A model generated the notes under the pieces. That model was not told where the DNA came from. It was given only the letters and a program-made list of their open reading frames with translations, and made no database searches. A stretch of DNA of 64,000 bases from Sulfuricella denitrificans skB26. Lineage in GTDB: Bacteria; Pseudomonadota; Gammaproteobacteria; Burkholderiales; Sulfuricellaceae. Location: the NCBI RefSeq assembly GCF_000297055.2, contig NC_022357.1, positions 124,001-188,000 of the forward strand, written 5' to 3'. The position numbers and the translations under genes were made by a program. Shown piece by piece: positions 25,328-34,019 of the stretch; the stretch's first letter is position 1, and each line of letters begins with the position of its first letter.

Positions 25328-25723
25328 TATCCTGAGTGGGGCGCGACTTTTCGCGCAGGCTAGGTTGACCTGCCCCTCAAAATGAAAATTGAATTAACAA
25401 GAAACATCTAAGCATTTTTAACAATGAACTTTTGCCTTCATTAATCTCGCCAATCAGAACTGTCAGATTTCTCAACGTTAACTTTGTGCTCCCATAGAGC
25501 CAAAATATATGGCGGACATTGCCGTTGAGATGGCGTGGCGCGAGGAAGTCAGGCGCAATACCGAAGGAGAAAAACCTTCTCTGCTACTTAAGGCAGCATT
25601 TTCACGCGGCAAATTCAAATGGTGGCGTGGTTATTGGCAGGGGTTTATGTGTTTATGCGCGAGGGCGAGTTCAGCCTTAAGACCGCCTCGTTCGTGGCAT
25701 CGAAAGCAACACAGGGTAAATAC
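25328..25723. other. Intergenic region between the cassette and tniQ
   Basis: The 3' ends of the rightward cassette and of the leftward transposition operon meet here. A short GC hairpin (GCGCGA, TCGCGC; about 25341-25356) has no T-run. Two rightward open frames (about 25509-25831) are not recognised as proteins and one overlaps tniQ antisense. Confidence 0.45.
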
Positions 25724-26764
25724 TTACTGTTGCCGTTGACCTTGCCAAAAGCGCTGTCCATTCCTCCAATCAGTACATTGCGCCACAATGTCCCGATACC
25801 ATTGCGGCGTCGGGCTGAAATCCTTCTTTAACACGCTATACCGCACCGCCTTATTCCGCCATGCATCCACGATCCTTTTCTCAGGGTCGGCAAGCATCCA
25901 CATCGCAAGCTGAATCACTACATGCCGCTCTTCCAGCGAATAGTGCTCAAACGACTCATGCCGGGGCCGCAGCTGGATTTCCGGCGCACCGATCTTGCCC
26001 GACACGAATTGCCGCAGATGGACATGCGGGGAATGCACCAGCATGATCTTGCACATCTGGTGCAGCACGGAAAAGAATTCCACATCGTAGCAAGCATCAA
26101 CCCCGTCATTGCCATCAAGCATGCGAAGCGCTGGCAACCACATCTGATAGGCAGATTCATCATAGATTACCGGTTCTTTTACGGGCGATTTGCGCAGATC
26201 GAAATCGCACGCATGACACAAGGTGATCGGCCCTGACTCGACTTGGCTGAACTTGCCCATCTCTCGACGATGGAAGGCCACCGGCTTATCACATGACGGG
26301 CATCGATCATGCACCATGCACTTATGCTTGGGACACATCGTATAGAACGCCACCCGCCAACGTTTTCTGAAATACGGCACATTATCCTCCGCCAAACACA
26401 GCGGACAATATTGCAGCCCATGGTGATGATAGCTGGTGTCCACCATGTTGAGGGGTAGAAGCCAGTACTGGTCACCGCTCCACTTGTAGCGGCGATACAG
26501 CACACCCTTATAGTCCAGCAGGCTGGTACGCTTAATTTCTCTCACACCAACGCCCGTATGCTTTGATAGCGCGCGCACCAACCAGTCCGGCGCCTGGCGG
26601 TCGATGTCTCTGAGCCAGATATCCTGCCCCTTCCCCAAGGATACCCGGCAGAATGTTTGTATCTTCATGCCATGACCATGAGCGATGCGCACCAGCCAGC
26701 AGGATAGCAGTTCGTCTGGCAGCGGTTTGGGGTGATACAACCAAAGTTGTGCAGCGTTTGGCAT
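25724..26764 (-). CDS. tniQ: TniQ/TnsD-family target-selection protein
   Basis: About 346 residues. PLPDELLSCWLVRIAHGHGM is the TniQ N-terminal signature. Zinc knuckles YCPLCLAEDN, MCPKHKCMVHDRCPSC and CHACDFDL match TniQ/TnsD. The protein recruits the TniB/TnsC ATPase to a target. It is shorter than Tn7 TnsD and lacks a large C-terminal DNA-binding domain, closer to TniQ. The ATG at 26764 follows the tniB stop by two bases; a longer in-frame start at 26812 is possible. No guide-RNA system is nearby. Confidence 0.88.
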   Translation of the reverse strand: MPNAAQLWLYHPKPLPDELLSCWLVRIAHGHGMKIQTFCRVSLGKGQDIWLRDIDRQAPDWLVRALSKHTGVGVREIKRTSLLDYKGVLYRRYKWSGDQYWLLPLNMVDTSYHHHGLQYCPLCLAEDNVPYFRKRWRVAFYTMCPKHKCMVHDRCPSCDKPVAFHRREMGKFSQVESGPITLCHACDFDLRKSPVKEPVIYDESAYQMWLPALRMLDGNDGVDACYDVEFFSVLHQMCKIMLVHSPHVHLRQFVSGKIGAPEIQLRPRHESFEHYSLEERHVVIQLAMWMLADPEKRIVDAWRNKAVRYSVLKKDFSPTPQWYRDIVAQCTDWRNGQRFWQGQRQQ

Positions 26765-26766
26765 GT

Positions 26767-27663
26767 TCAGGTTGGCGGCGGAGCCACCTTGCGCTTGGAT
26801 GGCATCGTCCAACGAATTTTCTCAAGAATTTCCAGGGTGATCTGCTCGGACTTGTCCTTGATCGCGAGAACAGCGGCTCGTTTAAGCACCTCGTGAATCT
26901 CGCCCAGGATGCCCTCGCCCATCCAGAGCACCTTTTGAGCGATGGCCGGACCGCGCAGATTCGATGGCTTTTTCAATGGAATGCGCCGCTCAAAGCTGGC
27001 CAGCAGATCGCCATACTCATTGTCCATTTTCCATTTCGGCAGAAAATCCGGCTCGAAGCGGTTGGATAACTGCGGATCAGTATTGAATGCGTTGAATGCC
27101 TCCTCAACGCCGGCGCAAATGATTGAGATCCTCAACTCGTTACCGAGGCTCTTCAAACCATTGCGGAATTCCTGCCGCTTGACCGGGCCGCCTGCAATGA
27201 TGTGCTGGATCTCGTCGACCATTAAAATCTTCAACTGGATATTGCGCAGAATATTCATTACCCCGCGCTCTTTTTCAGAGTTAATCGCGCGGATTGAGTA
27301 GGGTTGCCAGATGGCTTCCAGGATCCGATTGTAGAAATCATTAATATCCGGCTTCTTCGGCGCTTCGATATAAATCACCGGGATAATGGAGTATTCGCCT
27401 TCCGGATTCGGGTCGGGTTTATGCATTTCATCGAAGTGTCGCAGAATTTTTGACTTGCCGTTATTACTCGCGCCAACAATCAGCAGGTTCGGCATGCGGT
27501 CGATACGCGGATACTCAAACAGTTCCTCCATACGTTCCAATATCTTCTTGGCTCTCGGGTAAGGTATCCATGACCCCTGCTGAATCGCAAAAATGCGTTC
27601 CCGATCCGACAGATCAACCAGCTTTGTCGCATCTTTGCCCAAGTGTGGATAGAGGTTCTCCAT
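26767..27663 (-). CDS. tniB: TniB/TnsC-family AAA ATPase
   Basis: About 298 residues from the ATG at 27663, with GAGGAG ahead. LLIVGASNNGKSKILRHF is the Walker A region and KILMVDEIQHIIAGG the Walker B. QLSNRFEPDFLPKW fits the TniB sensor region. This ATPase bridges TniQ and the TniA/TnsB transposase and gives target immunity. Its start lies one base after the tniA stop, and its stop lies just before the tniQ start, so the operon is translationally coupled. Confidence 0.92.
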   Translation of the reverse strand: MENLYPHLGKDATKLVDLSDRERIFAIQQGSWIPYPRAKKILERMEELFEYPRIDRMPNLLIVGASNNGKSKILRHFDEMHKPDPNPEGEYSIIPVIYIEAPKKPDINDFYNRILEAIWQPYSIRAINSEKERGVMNILRNIQLKILMVDEIQHIIAGGPVKRQEFRNGLKSLGNELRISIICAGVEEAFNAFNTDPQLSNRFEPDFLPKWKMDNEYGDLLASFERRIPLKKPSNLRGPAIAQKVLWMGEGILGEIHEVLKRAAVLAIKDKSEQITLEILEKIRWTMPSKRKVAPPPT

Positions 27664-27664
27664 A

Positions 27665-29578
27665 TCACTCCTCGTCCTCAAAATACGAGGTTCTGTTCGG
27701 GTCGTAGCCAGGGATCACTGGCGGCATGGCAGGAGCCTCGGTTTTGATCGTTTTTGGCAAATCCTTTTCGCGCTTCTTGCGTGCCTTGGCATGCTGGATC
27801 TTGCGCTGATCATCGCGTCGAGCCACCTTGGTTTTTAGGGCGGCCTGATCCTGTATCTCCTGCTGCTTGTCCGCGTACTCGAAGATGATGCGTTCGTTTA
27901 TCTCCTTCACGCCCGCCTTTTTAGCCGCTTTGCGCGCCTCGCGGAATTCCCACAGGCTGATCGGCGGCAAGCCCGAATCGCGATATGGGATGACAAAATA
28001 GTGCTTGGCGTTGGGTTCGAAGAAATACAGCCGACTGATGTCGTGCGGATCGCGCTTGAATTTGAATTCCCTTTTCGATTTGGGATGATCCGGATCCGGA
28101 GCATTCACCCAGGGACGCAATACGTCGGCGAAGTAGTGCAGGTCATCAATGACCACACCGTAGCTCTGAACCGTGCGCTCGATATAAGGCATGAAGTCGA
28201 TTCTGACTTTTTCTTCGTCATACCCTCGTGCAGGCAAACCCCGCGGCAGCTTGCCATCCCCACCCAACAGCCCCCTGCGGTACCGATCTATCGGCGCTTC
28301 TCCGTTGATGCCCTCATGGGGTGAACGATGGTATTTGGCGATGAAAAGCACCAGCCACTGCTCCAGATCGTGCATTGTCATCGTGGCTCGCCCTTCCGAG
28401 TCGTACTCGCCCCTTTCCTTCGGATTAGCAAACGTCGCACCTTCCAGCGTCTTCAGTTTTTCTGATGCGGTCCCCATAAGCCGCTCGATATGCCCTCCGT
28501 AATGAGGGGTCTTTACGGGTCTGAACTGAGGATCGATGTTGTATTCCAGGCAGGCATCCCTGAGCATGTTGCCACGGAACTCCCGTGCGTTATCCATGTG
28601 CAGAATGCCCATCACGCCCCAACACGGCCATTCCACGTTGGGGAGACCAACCTCCTCGGCAAGCCATTTTTCTTTCGGCAGGATGGAATGCGCGACGCAC
28701 AGTCCCGCAGACATCGCAGATGGCGCCTCCAGCGTCAGTTCCATGCCGGTGACCATGCGGCTGTAGACGTCAATACTGAACGTCACATATGGGCGGCCTA
28801 TCGAGCGCCTGGTCACATCATGCACGACCATTACCGGCAGCGGCGTGTGATCAATCTGCACCAAAGCAAGCGGCCAGCCCGCATTCGGCACAGTTCCCTC
28901 GTTTGGATCGAAAATTTGTCTCGCCGCGCGCTTGCTGTAGCGTTTCTCATAACGTTCACGCTCACCTATGGCATTGATGCGCCTTTTTACCGTCATCCAA
29001 TGCGGCTTGGTCAAACCTGCATTTGCACACAACCTTCGTATTTCTTCGGTTGTGCTGGCGACACTGTTTTTTTGGTCGGTCAGGTAGTAGTTCTCAATCC
29101 TCTCCTTGATGATTGCCTCAACCTCCTCATTCAAACGCCACTTGCCAGTTTTCCAGCCACCTTTTTCTGGCAGCAGATCGGAAAGCAGGCCTGAGTTGCT
29201 GTACGCCCTAATCCACCGGTAGATGGTCGCCACACCGAAGCCTGAAGTTTGGGCGACTTTTTCCACTGCTGCCGATCCCCATTCATTTCTCGACAGAAGC
29301 GGCTCGATGACCTTCAAGCGTTCCCGTGCAAATTGCCAATCCTCTTCCGGGATGTCGGTCAGTTCAGTAAGAGGCTTTTTTGGTTTGTCGTCTTGCTTCA
29401 CCACCCATGGAGACAGATGCCGAATTTCCAGTACCTCGGTATCTTTGCTGATCATGCTCTTCGCCAGGACCTTAGTCAGGTCGATGGCTTTTAAAATGAC
29501 GTATTCCTGACCGTTGTAATTGACCAGTTCGCCCTTTTCGAGGCGTAACAGCATGGATGAAGATTTAGTCATGGTCAT
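27665..29578 (-). CDS. tniA: TniA/TnsB-family DDE transposase
   Basis: About 637 residues from the ATG at 29578, which overlaps the tnsA stop (ATGA). N-terminal HTH domains (VAQTSGFGVATIYRWIRAY) bind the ends. The catalytic core has Asp in LVQIDHTPLP, Asp in GILHMDNAREF and Glu in GGHIERLMG. A Mu-type C-terminal domain and a basic, Lys-rich tail follow that would contact TniB. It cuts the 3' ends and joins them to target. Its tnsA partner suggests cut-and-paste transposition. Confidence 0.93.
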   Translation of the reverse strand: MTMTKSSSMLLRLEKGELVNYNGQEYVILKAIDLTKVLAKSMISKDTEVLEIRHLSPWVVKQDDKPKKPLTELTDIPEEDWQFARERLKVIEPLLSRNEWGSAAVEKVAQTSGFGVATIYRWIRAYSNSGLLSDLLPEKGGWKTGKWRLNEEVEAIIKERIENYYLTDQKNSVASTTEEIRRLCANAGLTKPHWMTVKRRINAIGERERYEKRYSKRAARQIFDPNEGTVPNAGWPLALVQIDHTPLPVMVVHDVTRRSIGRPYVTFSIDVYSRMVTGMELTLEAPSAMSAGLCVAHSILPKEKWLAEEVGLPNVEWPCWGVMGILHMDNAREFRGNMLRDACLEYNIDPQFRPVKTPHYGGHIERLMGTASEKLKTLEGATFANPKERGEYDSEGRATMTMHDLEQWLVLFIAKYHRSPHEGINGEAPIDRYRRGLLGGDGKLPRGLPARGYDEEKVRIDFMPYIERTVQSYGVVIDDLHYFADVLRPWVNAPDPDHPKSKREFKFKRDPHDISRLYFFEPNAKHYFVIPYRDSGLPPISLWEFREARKAAKKAGVKEINERIIFEYADKQQEIQDQAALKTKVARRDDQRKIQHAKARKKREKDLPKTIKTEAPAMPPVIPGYDPNRTSYFEDEE

Positions 29579-30231
29579 CCCTTTCCGGGTAATGACAACT
29601 TGGATTTCATAGTTAGCGGTTTTTTCAGGTTTACGGTAATGCGTTTGGTGGCAACCAGATGCCATATGGCGGGAGCCATATGCAACACCCTATCCTCAGT
29701 GGGACACAGCTTCTGCAATAGCGATTCGAGCGTCACCGAACCGCGCACATCCTGTAAATAGACGATGACTTCTTGCTGCAACGACGCTTCGGGTTCTGCG
29801 CTGTGGTATTCGCGCAGGAATTTGAGGTTATCCAGATAAGGAGTGCGGATGTCCTTTTCGGTGAAGATGCGCCACTCCCAGCCGCGCTCACTTGCAAAGC
29901 GTGAAGCCGCTTCGAATTTCGGTGCGTACTTTACCTTATGCTTTTTCAGATCATCGGTATGTTTCACTTCACCCAGGACGGGTTGCCGAGTTTCGCCGAA
30001 AGAATTCGGCAAGTAGTGAATCAAAATGTCTGGAACGTAGGGTTTGATGCCTTTTTTAAATGGGATTTTGACGGGTTGTTCTTCGAAGCGCTCGACTGTA
30101 TCGTCAAACTCAAGCAAAATCATCAGGTCTCGTTCGAGTAAGAACTCGTGTCCGAGCGATTTACCGTTCTTGGCACTAGAAAACGAGCCAGTTACCGAGA
30201 GGTAGTTCTTGGGGATTTTCCTGACAGGCAT
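29575..30231 (-). CDS. tnsA: TnsA-family endonuclease
   Basis: 218 residues. The PD-(D/E)xK core is visible as Glu in MILLEFDDTVERFEEQP, Asp in YVPDILIHY and EVKHTDDLKKHKVKY. A C-terminal helical domain follows. TnsA cuts the 5' ends of Tn7-like elements so the element leaves cleanly. It is the first gene of the transposition operon and next to the right end, the same position tnsA has in Tn7. Confidence 0.88.
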   Translation of the reverse strand: MPVRKIPKNYLSVTGSFSSAKNGKSLGHEFLLERDLMILLEFDDTVERFEEQPVKIPFKKGIKPYVPDILIHYLPNSFGETRQPVLGEVKHTDDLKKHKVKYAPKFEAASRFASERGWEWRIFTEKDIRTPYLDNLKFLREYHSAEPEASLQQEVIVYLQDVRGSVTLESLLQKLCPTEDRVLHMAPAIWHLVATKRITVNLKKPLTMKSKLSLPGKG

Positions 30232-30255
30232 CGCCTATCCACCAATATAAATAAC

Positions 30256-30380
30256 CATTACCATCCATTTATGAATGATCCTGATTTGATATTAGTGAAT
30301 GAACGAAATATTATCAATAAAAAGTATTAATTTTGAATAAAAATGATCAAGTTTTTATCATTCATTTATGTACGGTGACA
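30256..30380. mobile_element. Probable right end of the Tn7-like element
   Basis: The AT-rich DNA beside tnsA has two direct repeats: TTACCATCCATTTATG (30258-30273) and TTATCATTCATTTATG (30355-30370), 97 bases apart. These would be TnsB-type binding sites. Ten bases after the second repeat the sequence reads TACGGTGACA, giving a 5'-TGT...ACA-3' terminus at 30380. The expected 5-base target copy would be ATGAA (30381-30385). No matching left end was found, so the boundary is inferred. Confidence 0.5.
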
Positions 30381-30641
30381 ATGAAGGTACGTAAATGAGA
30401 ATTTATATGAATTGCCAATGGTTATTCATTAGCATGTGACTCAATGATCTGACCATGTCACGCTGGCCAATTCGTCCGAAACCCAGGGAAGACGAGCCAT
30501 TCAGAGTAATCTTCACGTCCAGGTTCAGAAAGCCTTATCCTCTTTAGCTAAGCTTTGATCAAGGCAAAATGAGCAGATAATAATTTATCTCTCAATCCTG
30601 AGATATAATCAAAGCTATATTTGAATTTATAAATCATCTCA
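30381..30641. other. Flank between the transposon end and the sulfur regulator
   Basis: No gene is seen. Right of 30380 CATTTATGTAC (30363-30373) is mirrored by GTACGTAAATG (30387-30397). The end of the stretch contains the promoter and half-site of the ArsR-rhodanese gene. Confidence 0.4.
30606..30632 (+). promoter_or_regulatory. BigR-like half-site upstream of the ArsR-rhodanese gene
   Basis: TTTGAATTTAT (30620-30630) lies 12 bases before the start at 30642, beside AT-rich promoter sequence (TATAATC, TATATT). The reverse complement of the same element (ATATATTCAAA, 31397-31407) lies upstream of the next operon. BigR/YgaV-type regulators bind similar AT-rich TTGAAT sites; assignment is inferred. 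Confidence 0.45.
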
Positions 30642-31301
30642 ATGGCCGCTGTCACTCCCAAAAAGAAACTCTTCGAGAACTTCGCCCTCGTCGCGAAAGC
30701 ACTGGCCAGCGCCAATCGACTTGAATTATTGGAGGCGCTTGCACAAGGTGAGCGTGGTGTGGACGGGTTGGCACAAGCAAGCGGAATGTCAGTAGCCAAC
30801 ACTTCCCACCATCTTCAAATCCTGCGTGGAGGCGGCTTGGTTCAGTCGCGCAAGGAGGGCACCCAGGTTATCTACAGTTTGACCGACGAAAAGGTGCTTA
30901 CACTGTTAACGGGTATCCGTAATGTGGCTGAACAACACTTGGCTGAAGTGGATCGCATTGTTCGCGAAAACTTTGACAGCCGGGACAACCTGACACCCGT
31001 CCGCCGGGACGAGCTTCTGGGGTTGGTGAGATCCGGGGAAGCGATGGTCATCGATGTTCGCCCTCCCGCCGAATATGATGCCGGCCATATCGAAGGGGCA
31101 GTCAATATCCCTCTTGAGTCCCTGCCTGAGCGATTAAGCAAATTACCCCATGATCAGGAGATTGTGGCCTACTGCCGTGGCCCTTATTGCATGCTGGCTT
31201 TCGATGCGGTTAAGCAGTTGCGCCAGCTCGGATATCGAGCCCGCCGTCTGGAAGACGGCTTCCCAGAATGGAAGGTCGATCACCTTCCTGTCGACCGCTA
31301 A
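30642..31301 (+). CDS. ArsR-family regulator fused to a rhodanese domain
   Basis: 219 residues. Residues about 1-105 form an ArsR winged helix (ANRLELLEALAQ and MSVANTSHHLQILRGGGLV). Residues about 120-215 are a rhodanese with VIDVRPPAEYDAGHIEGAVNIP and the active loop CRGPYC. The ArsR half has no Cys; the two Cys of CRGPYC are the first in the chain, so redox or persulfide sensing, if present, probably happens in the rhodanese loop. BigR-like ArsR repressors control persulfide detoxification genes, and the downstream operon is exactly of that sort. Autoregulation is likely. Confidence 0.88.
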   Translation: MAAVTPKKKLFENFALVAKALASANRLELLEALAQGERGVDGLAQASGMSVANTSHHLQILRGGGLVQSRKEGTQVIYSLTDEKVLTLLTGIRNVAEQHLAEVDRIVRENFDSRDNLTPVRRDELLGLVRSGEAMVIDVRPPAEYDAGHIEGAVNIPLESLPERLSKLPHDQEIVAYCRGPYCMLAFDAVKQLRQLGYRARRLEDGFPEWKVDHLPVDR

Positions 31302-31390
31302 TCCCCTCTTAATAGTCCCTCCAAATAAGCATCGATTTCCAGGTCATCGATCTATCCTGAAAATTAGCTTGACGACTCTGCGGTTAAGGC

Positions 31391-31438
31391 TTAATAATAT
31401 ATTCAAAAAATCATTTGATTAATATTATTAGCTATAAT
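31391..31438 (+). promoter_or_regulatory. Promoter/operator of the persulfide-detoxification operon
   Basis: A 9-base dyad TAATAATAT (31392-31400) and ATATTATTA (31422-31430) flanks an inner ATTCAAA/TTTGATT-like pair, and TATAAT (31433-31438) follows as a -10 box. ATATATTCAAA at 31397-31407 mirrors the half-site before the ArsR-rhodanese gene. AAGGAGG leads into the ATG at 31458. Confidence 0.55.
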
Positions 31439-31457
31439 CCTTTAAGGAGGAGACGAA

Positions 31458-32195
31458 ATGTTTTTCAGGCAACGTTTAGCCAAGGAAGCTACCCTGTCCT
31501 ATCTGCTCGGTTGCGGATCATGCGGTGTCTCGGTGGCGGTGGACCCGGTTGCGGGTGACGAGGATTGGTTTGTCGAAGAGGCCGTCAGGCAGAACGTCAA
31601 GATCACCCATGTCTTTGACACCCACGTTCATGCCGACCACTACTCAGGCGGGCGAGTGCTGGCAGAGAAGCTGGGCGCCCAGTACTGCCTGCATGAAGCC
31701 AACCAGGGGCGGGTGCAATTCCCATTCCATGCGCTTTCCGATGGCGAAACCATCGAAGTGGGCAACGTCGCGGTGAAAGTGCTGCACACCCCTGGCCATA
31801 CGCCTGACAGCCTATGTCTGACGGTCACCGACAAGCGCCGTAGCGCCGAACCCTGGTTCGTGCTCACCGGCGACACCCTGTTTGTAGGCAGCATTGGACG
31901 CCCCGATCTGGCGGGCAAGGGTAAGGAATGGGCGGAACAGCTGTTCGATAGCCTCCATGCGAAGCTGATGTCCCTCCCGGACGAAGTGGAGATTTTTCCC
32001 GGTCATACCTCAGGCAGCGCTTGCGGCGCGGGAATTTCCGGCAAACCCTCCTCCACGGTCGGTTTTGAAAAGCGCTTCAATCCTGGCCTGAAGATGACCA
32101 ACAAGAACGAGTTCGTGAACTTCATTCTGTCCGACATCCCTCCCCGCCCTGCAGAAATGGAACGCATCGTGGCTGTTAATCTGGGGGCGGCATGA
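31458..32195 (+). CDS. Persulfide dioxygenase-like MBL-fold hydrolase (ETHE1/Blh type)
   Basis: 245 residues. The metal ligand motif is THVHADHYSGG; further ligands are in HTPGHTPDSLC, LTGDTLFVG and FPGHTSG. Its length and the GRPDLAG segment fit ETHE1-like persulfide dioxygenases, which oxidise glutathione persulfide to sulfite. A strong AAGGAGG ribosome site is present. It is the first gene of an operon whose second gene overlaps its stop (ATGA). Sulfite made here could leave through the TauE-type exporter encoded four genes later. Confidence 0.87.
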   Translation: MFFRQRLAKEATLSYLLGCGSCGVSVAVDPVAGDEDWFVEEAVRQNVKITHVFDTHVHADHYSGGRVLAEKLGAQYCLHEANQGRVQFPFHALSDGETIEVGNVAVKVLHTPGHTPDSLCLTVTDKRRSAEPWFVLTGDTLFVGSIGRPDLAGKGKEWAEQLFDSLHAKLMSLPDEVEIFPGHTSGSACGAGISGKPSSTVGFEKRFNPGLKMTNKNEFVNFILSDIPPRPAEMERIVAVNLGAA

Positions 32196-33511
32196 GCCAC
32201 GCTTTGCGCAATGAATACCAAGAGTTCCGCCATGGTATTCGCGAGAACTTTGCGCAATTTTCCCACCAGTTGTTGCAGGTATTTCTGGTCGGGATGACCA
32301 TCGGTATGATGCGTACTGTGGTACCTGCCCTGGGCGAGACCGAGTTCGGTGTACCCAAGGGTTCATTCATGCTGCTGACCACGTTCGTGGTGGCTTTCGG
32401 ATTCGTCAAAGGAACACTTAATTTCGTTGCTGGCCGTTTATCTGAACTCATCGGCCGGCAGAAGGTGTTGTTACTGGGCTGGGCAGCGGCATTACCCATC
32501 CCCTTCATGATTCTTTATGCACCCAACTGGAACTGGATTGTCGCCGCAACCGTGCTGCTGGGTGTTAACCAGGGCCTGACCTGGTCCATGACCCAGACCG
32601 CCAAACTAGACATCACCCGGCCCGATCAAAGAGGGTTTGTGATTGGCCTGAATGAATTTTCCGGTTACGTGGGTCTTGCGGTTGCGGGCATCATTACCGG
32701 TTACATGGCTACCGCTTACGGGCCGCGCCACGGGTTGCTGATATTTGGCATCGCGGTGATTGTTCTGGCCGCGCTGCTCACCATACTGTGGGTAAAGGAC
32801 ACCCTGTCCTGGGCCAAGGCGGAAGGCGCCAAGCATGCCGCCGGGCAGTCCACCGGACCGAAGCCGCGTTATCCTGCCAACATCTCCGATAAACCCACTA
32901 CCTGGGAAGTGTTCTCTCTCATGTCGTGGCGCGACAAGCGCATGGCAACGATCAGCCAGGCAGGACTGGTGGAGAAGTTCGTGGATGCCCTGGTCTGGGT
33001 GTTTTATCCGGTTTTCCTGTACCGCCATGGATTGTCATTGGCCAGCATTGGCTGGGTGATCGGCGTTTACGGCTTCGTCTGGGGCGGCTCCCAGTTCTTC
33101 ACCGGCAAACTGTCTGACCACATTGGCAGACAAAGGCCGATCGTGTGGGGTATGTGGATTTGCGGTGCGGGGGTGGCGATGATGCTGATGGGTCAAGGTG
33201 TCGTCTGGTGGTCCCTTTCGGCGGCCGTGTCGGGCTTCGGTATGGCGCTGTTGTACCCTAACCTCTCGGCGGCTGTGTCAGATATTGCCCACCCCAACTG
33301 GCGTGGCTCGGCCATCGGCATCTACCGCTTCTGGCGCGACCTTGGTTACGGCATTGGCGCCTTGGCGCTCGGGATCGTGGCAAGCTTTAGCGGTGCTATC
33401 GAGGAGGCCTTCTGGTTTGTCGCTGTCTCCATGTTTCTCTCCGGTCTGGTCGTGCAGATTTGGGGAGAAGAAACCCATCCGCGTCTTAACCCCGCGCCAG
33501 CAATCCCCTAA
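32192..33511 (+). CDS. MFS transporter of the sulfur operon
   Basis: 439 residues with about 12 hydrophobic segments; the loop GRLSELIGRQKVLLLG and its counterpart GKLSDHIGRQRPIVWG are the duplicated MFS signature after helices 2 and 8. The ATG overlaps the preceding stop by 4 bases. The substrate is unknown; association with persulfide dioxygenase, rhodanese and DsrE suggests a sulfur compound. It is a common member of such operons in sulfur bacteria. Confidence 0.85.
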   Translation: MSHALRNEYQEFRHGIRENFAQFSHQLLQVFLVGMTIGMMRTVVPALGETEFGVPKGSFMLLTTFVVAFGFVKGTLNFVAGRLSELIGRQKVLLLGWAAALPIPFMILYAPNWNWIVAATVLLGVNQGLTWSMTQTAKLDITRPDQRGFVIGLNEFSGYVGLAVAGIITGYMATAYGPRHGLLIFGIAVIVLAALLTILWVKDTLSWAKAEGAKHAAGQSTGPKPRYPANISDKPTTWEVFSLMSWRDKRMATISQAGLVEKFVDALVWVFYPVFLYRHGLSLASIGWVIGVYGFVWGGSQFFTGKLSDHIGRQRPIVWGMWICGAGVAMMLMGQGVVWWSLSAAVSGFGMALLYPNLSAAVSDIAHPNWRGSAIGIYRFWRDLGYGIGALALGIVASFSGAIEEAFWFVAVSMFLSGLVVQIWGEETHPRLNPAPAIP

Positions 33512-33522
33512 CAGGACACCAC

Positions 33523-33990
33523 ATGAAACCTGCTCAGCTCATTTCCTCATTACTCCTCTTGGTACTCTCATTCCCGCTGCTGCCAGCAGTCTCATTCGCC
33601 GCAGATAATGCAGCGGTAAAGGGCATGGAGGAATATTTCGAGTTCTCCGAATACGGCGGTGCCACTATCCTTCCCGAGCAGATCCCGGCCGAAGACTGGA
33701 AAAACGTCACCATCATCGACACTCGTGATGCCGATCAATACCAGAAAGCCCACATCCCCGGCGCCATAAACATCGACTGGCGGCAGGTGCTCGGACGCCG
33801 GGCCGAACTTCCCAGCGACAGGATGGTGCTGCTGTACTGCAATGCCGGTACGCTCTCTGCCCAGGCTGGTTTGGCGCTACGAGTGGCGGGCATGGAAAAC
33901 GTGCGTATTTTGCAGGGCGGCTTCAACGAGTGGAAGGCCAAGGGCGGGTTCGACGCCTACAAGCGCGCCACTCGTAAAACCAGGAAGTAA
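33523..33990 (+). CDS. Periplasmic rhodanese-domain protein
   Basis: 155 residues. A Sec signal peptide (QLISSLLLLVLSFPLLPAVSFA then ADN) leads to a single rhodanese domain: IIDTRDADQYQKAHIPGAINI and the active loop LLYCNAGTLSAQAG with one Cys. It would carry sulfane sulfur in the periplasm. It starts 11 bases after the MFS gene in the same operon. Confidence 0.87.
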   Translation: MKPAQLISSLLLLVLSFPLLPAVSFAADNAAVKGMEEYFEFSEYGGATILPEQIPAEDWKNVTIIDTRDADQYQKAHIPGAINIDWRQVLGRRAELPSDRMVLLYCNAGTLSAQAGLALRVAGMENVRILQGGFNEWKAKGGFDAYKRATRKTRK

Positions 33991-34019
33991 GTGTTTCGTT
34001 TGATGCAGGAGGACACAAC

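Noticed and set aside
25509-25831. Two rightward frames between the cassette and tniQ
   Set aside because: Not recognised as proteins; the second lies antisense to tniQ.
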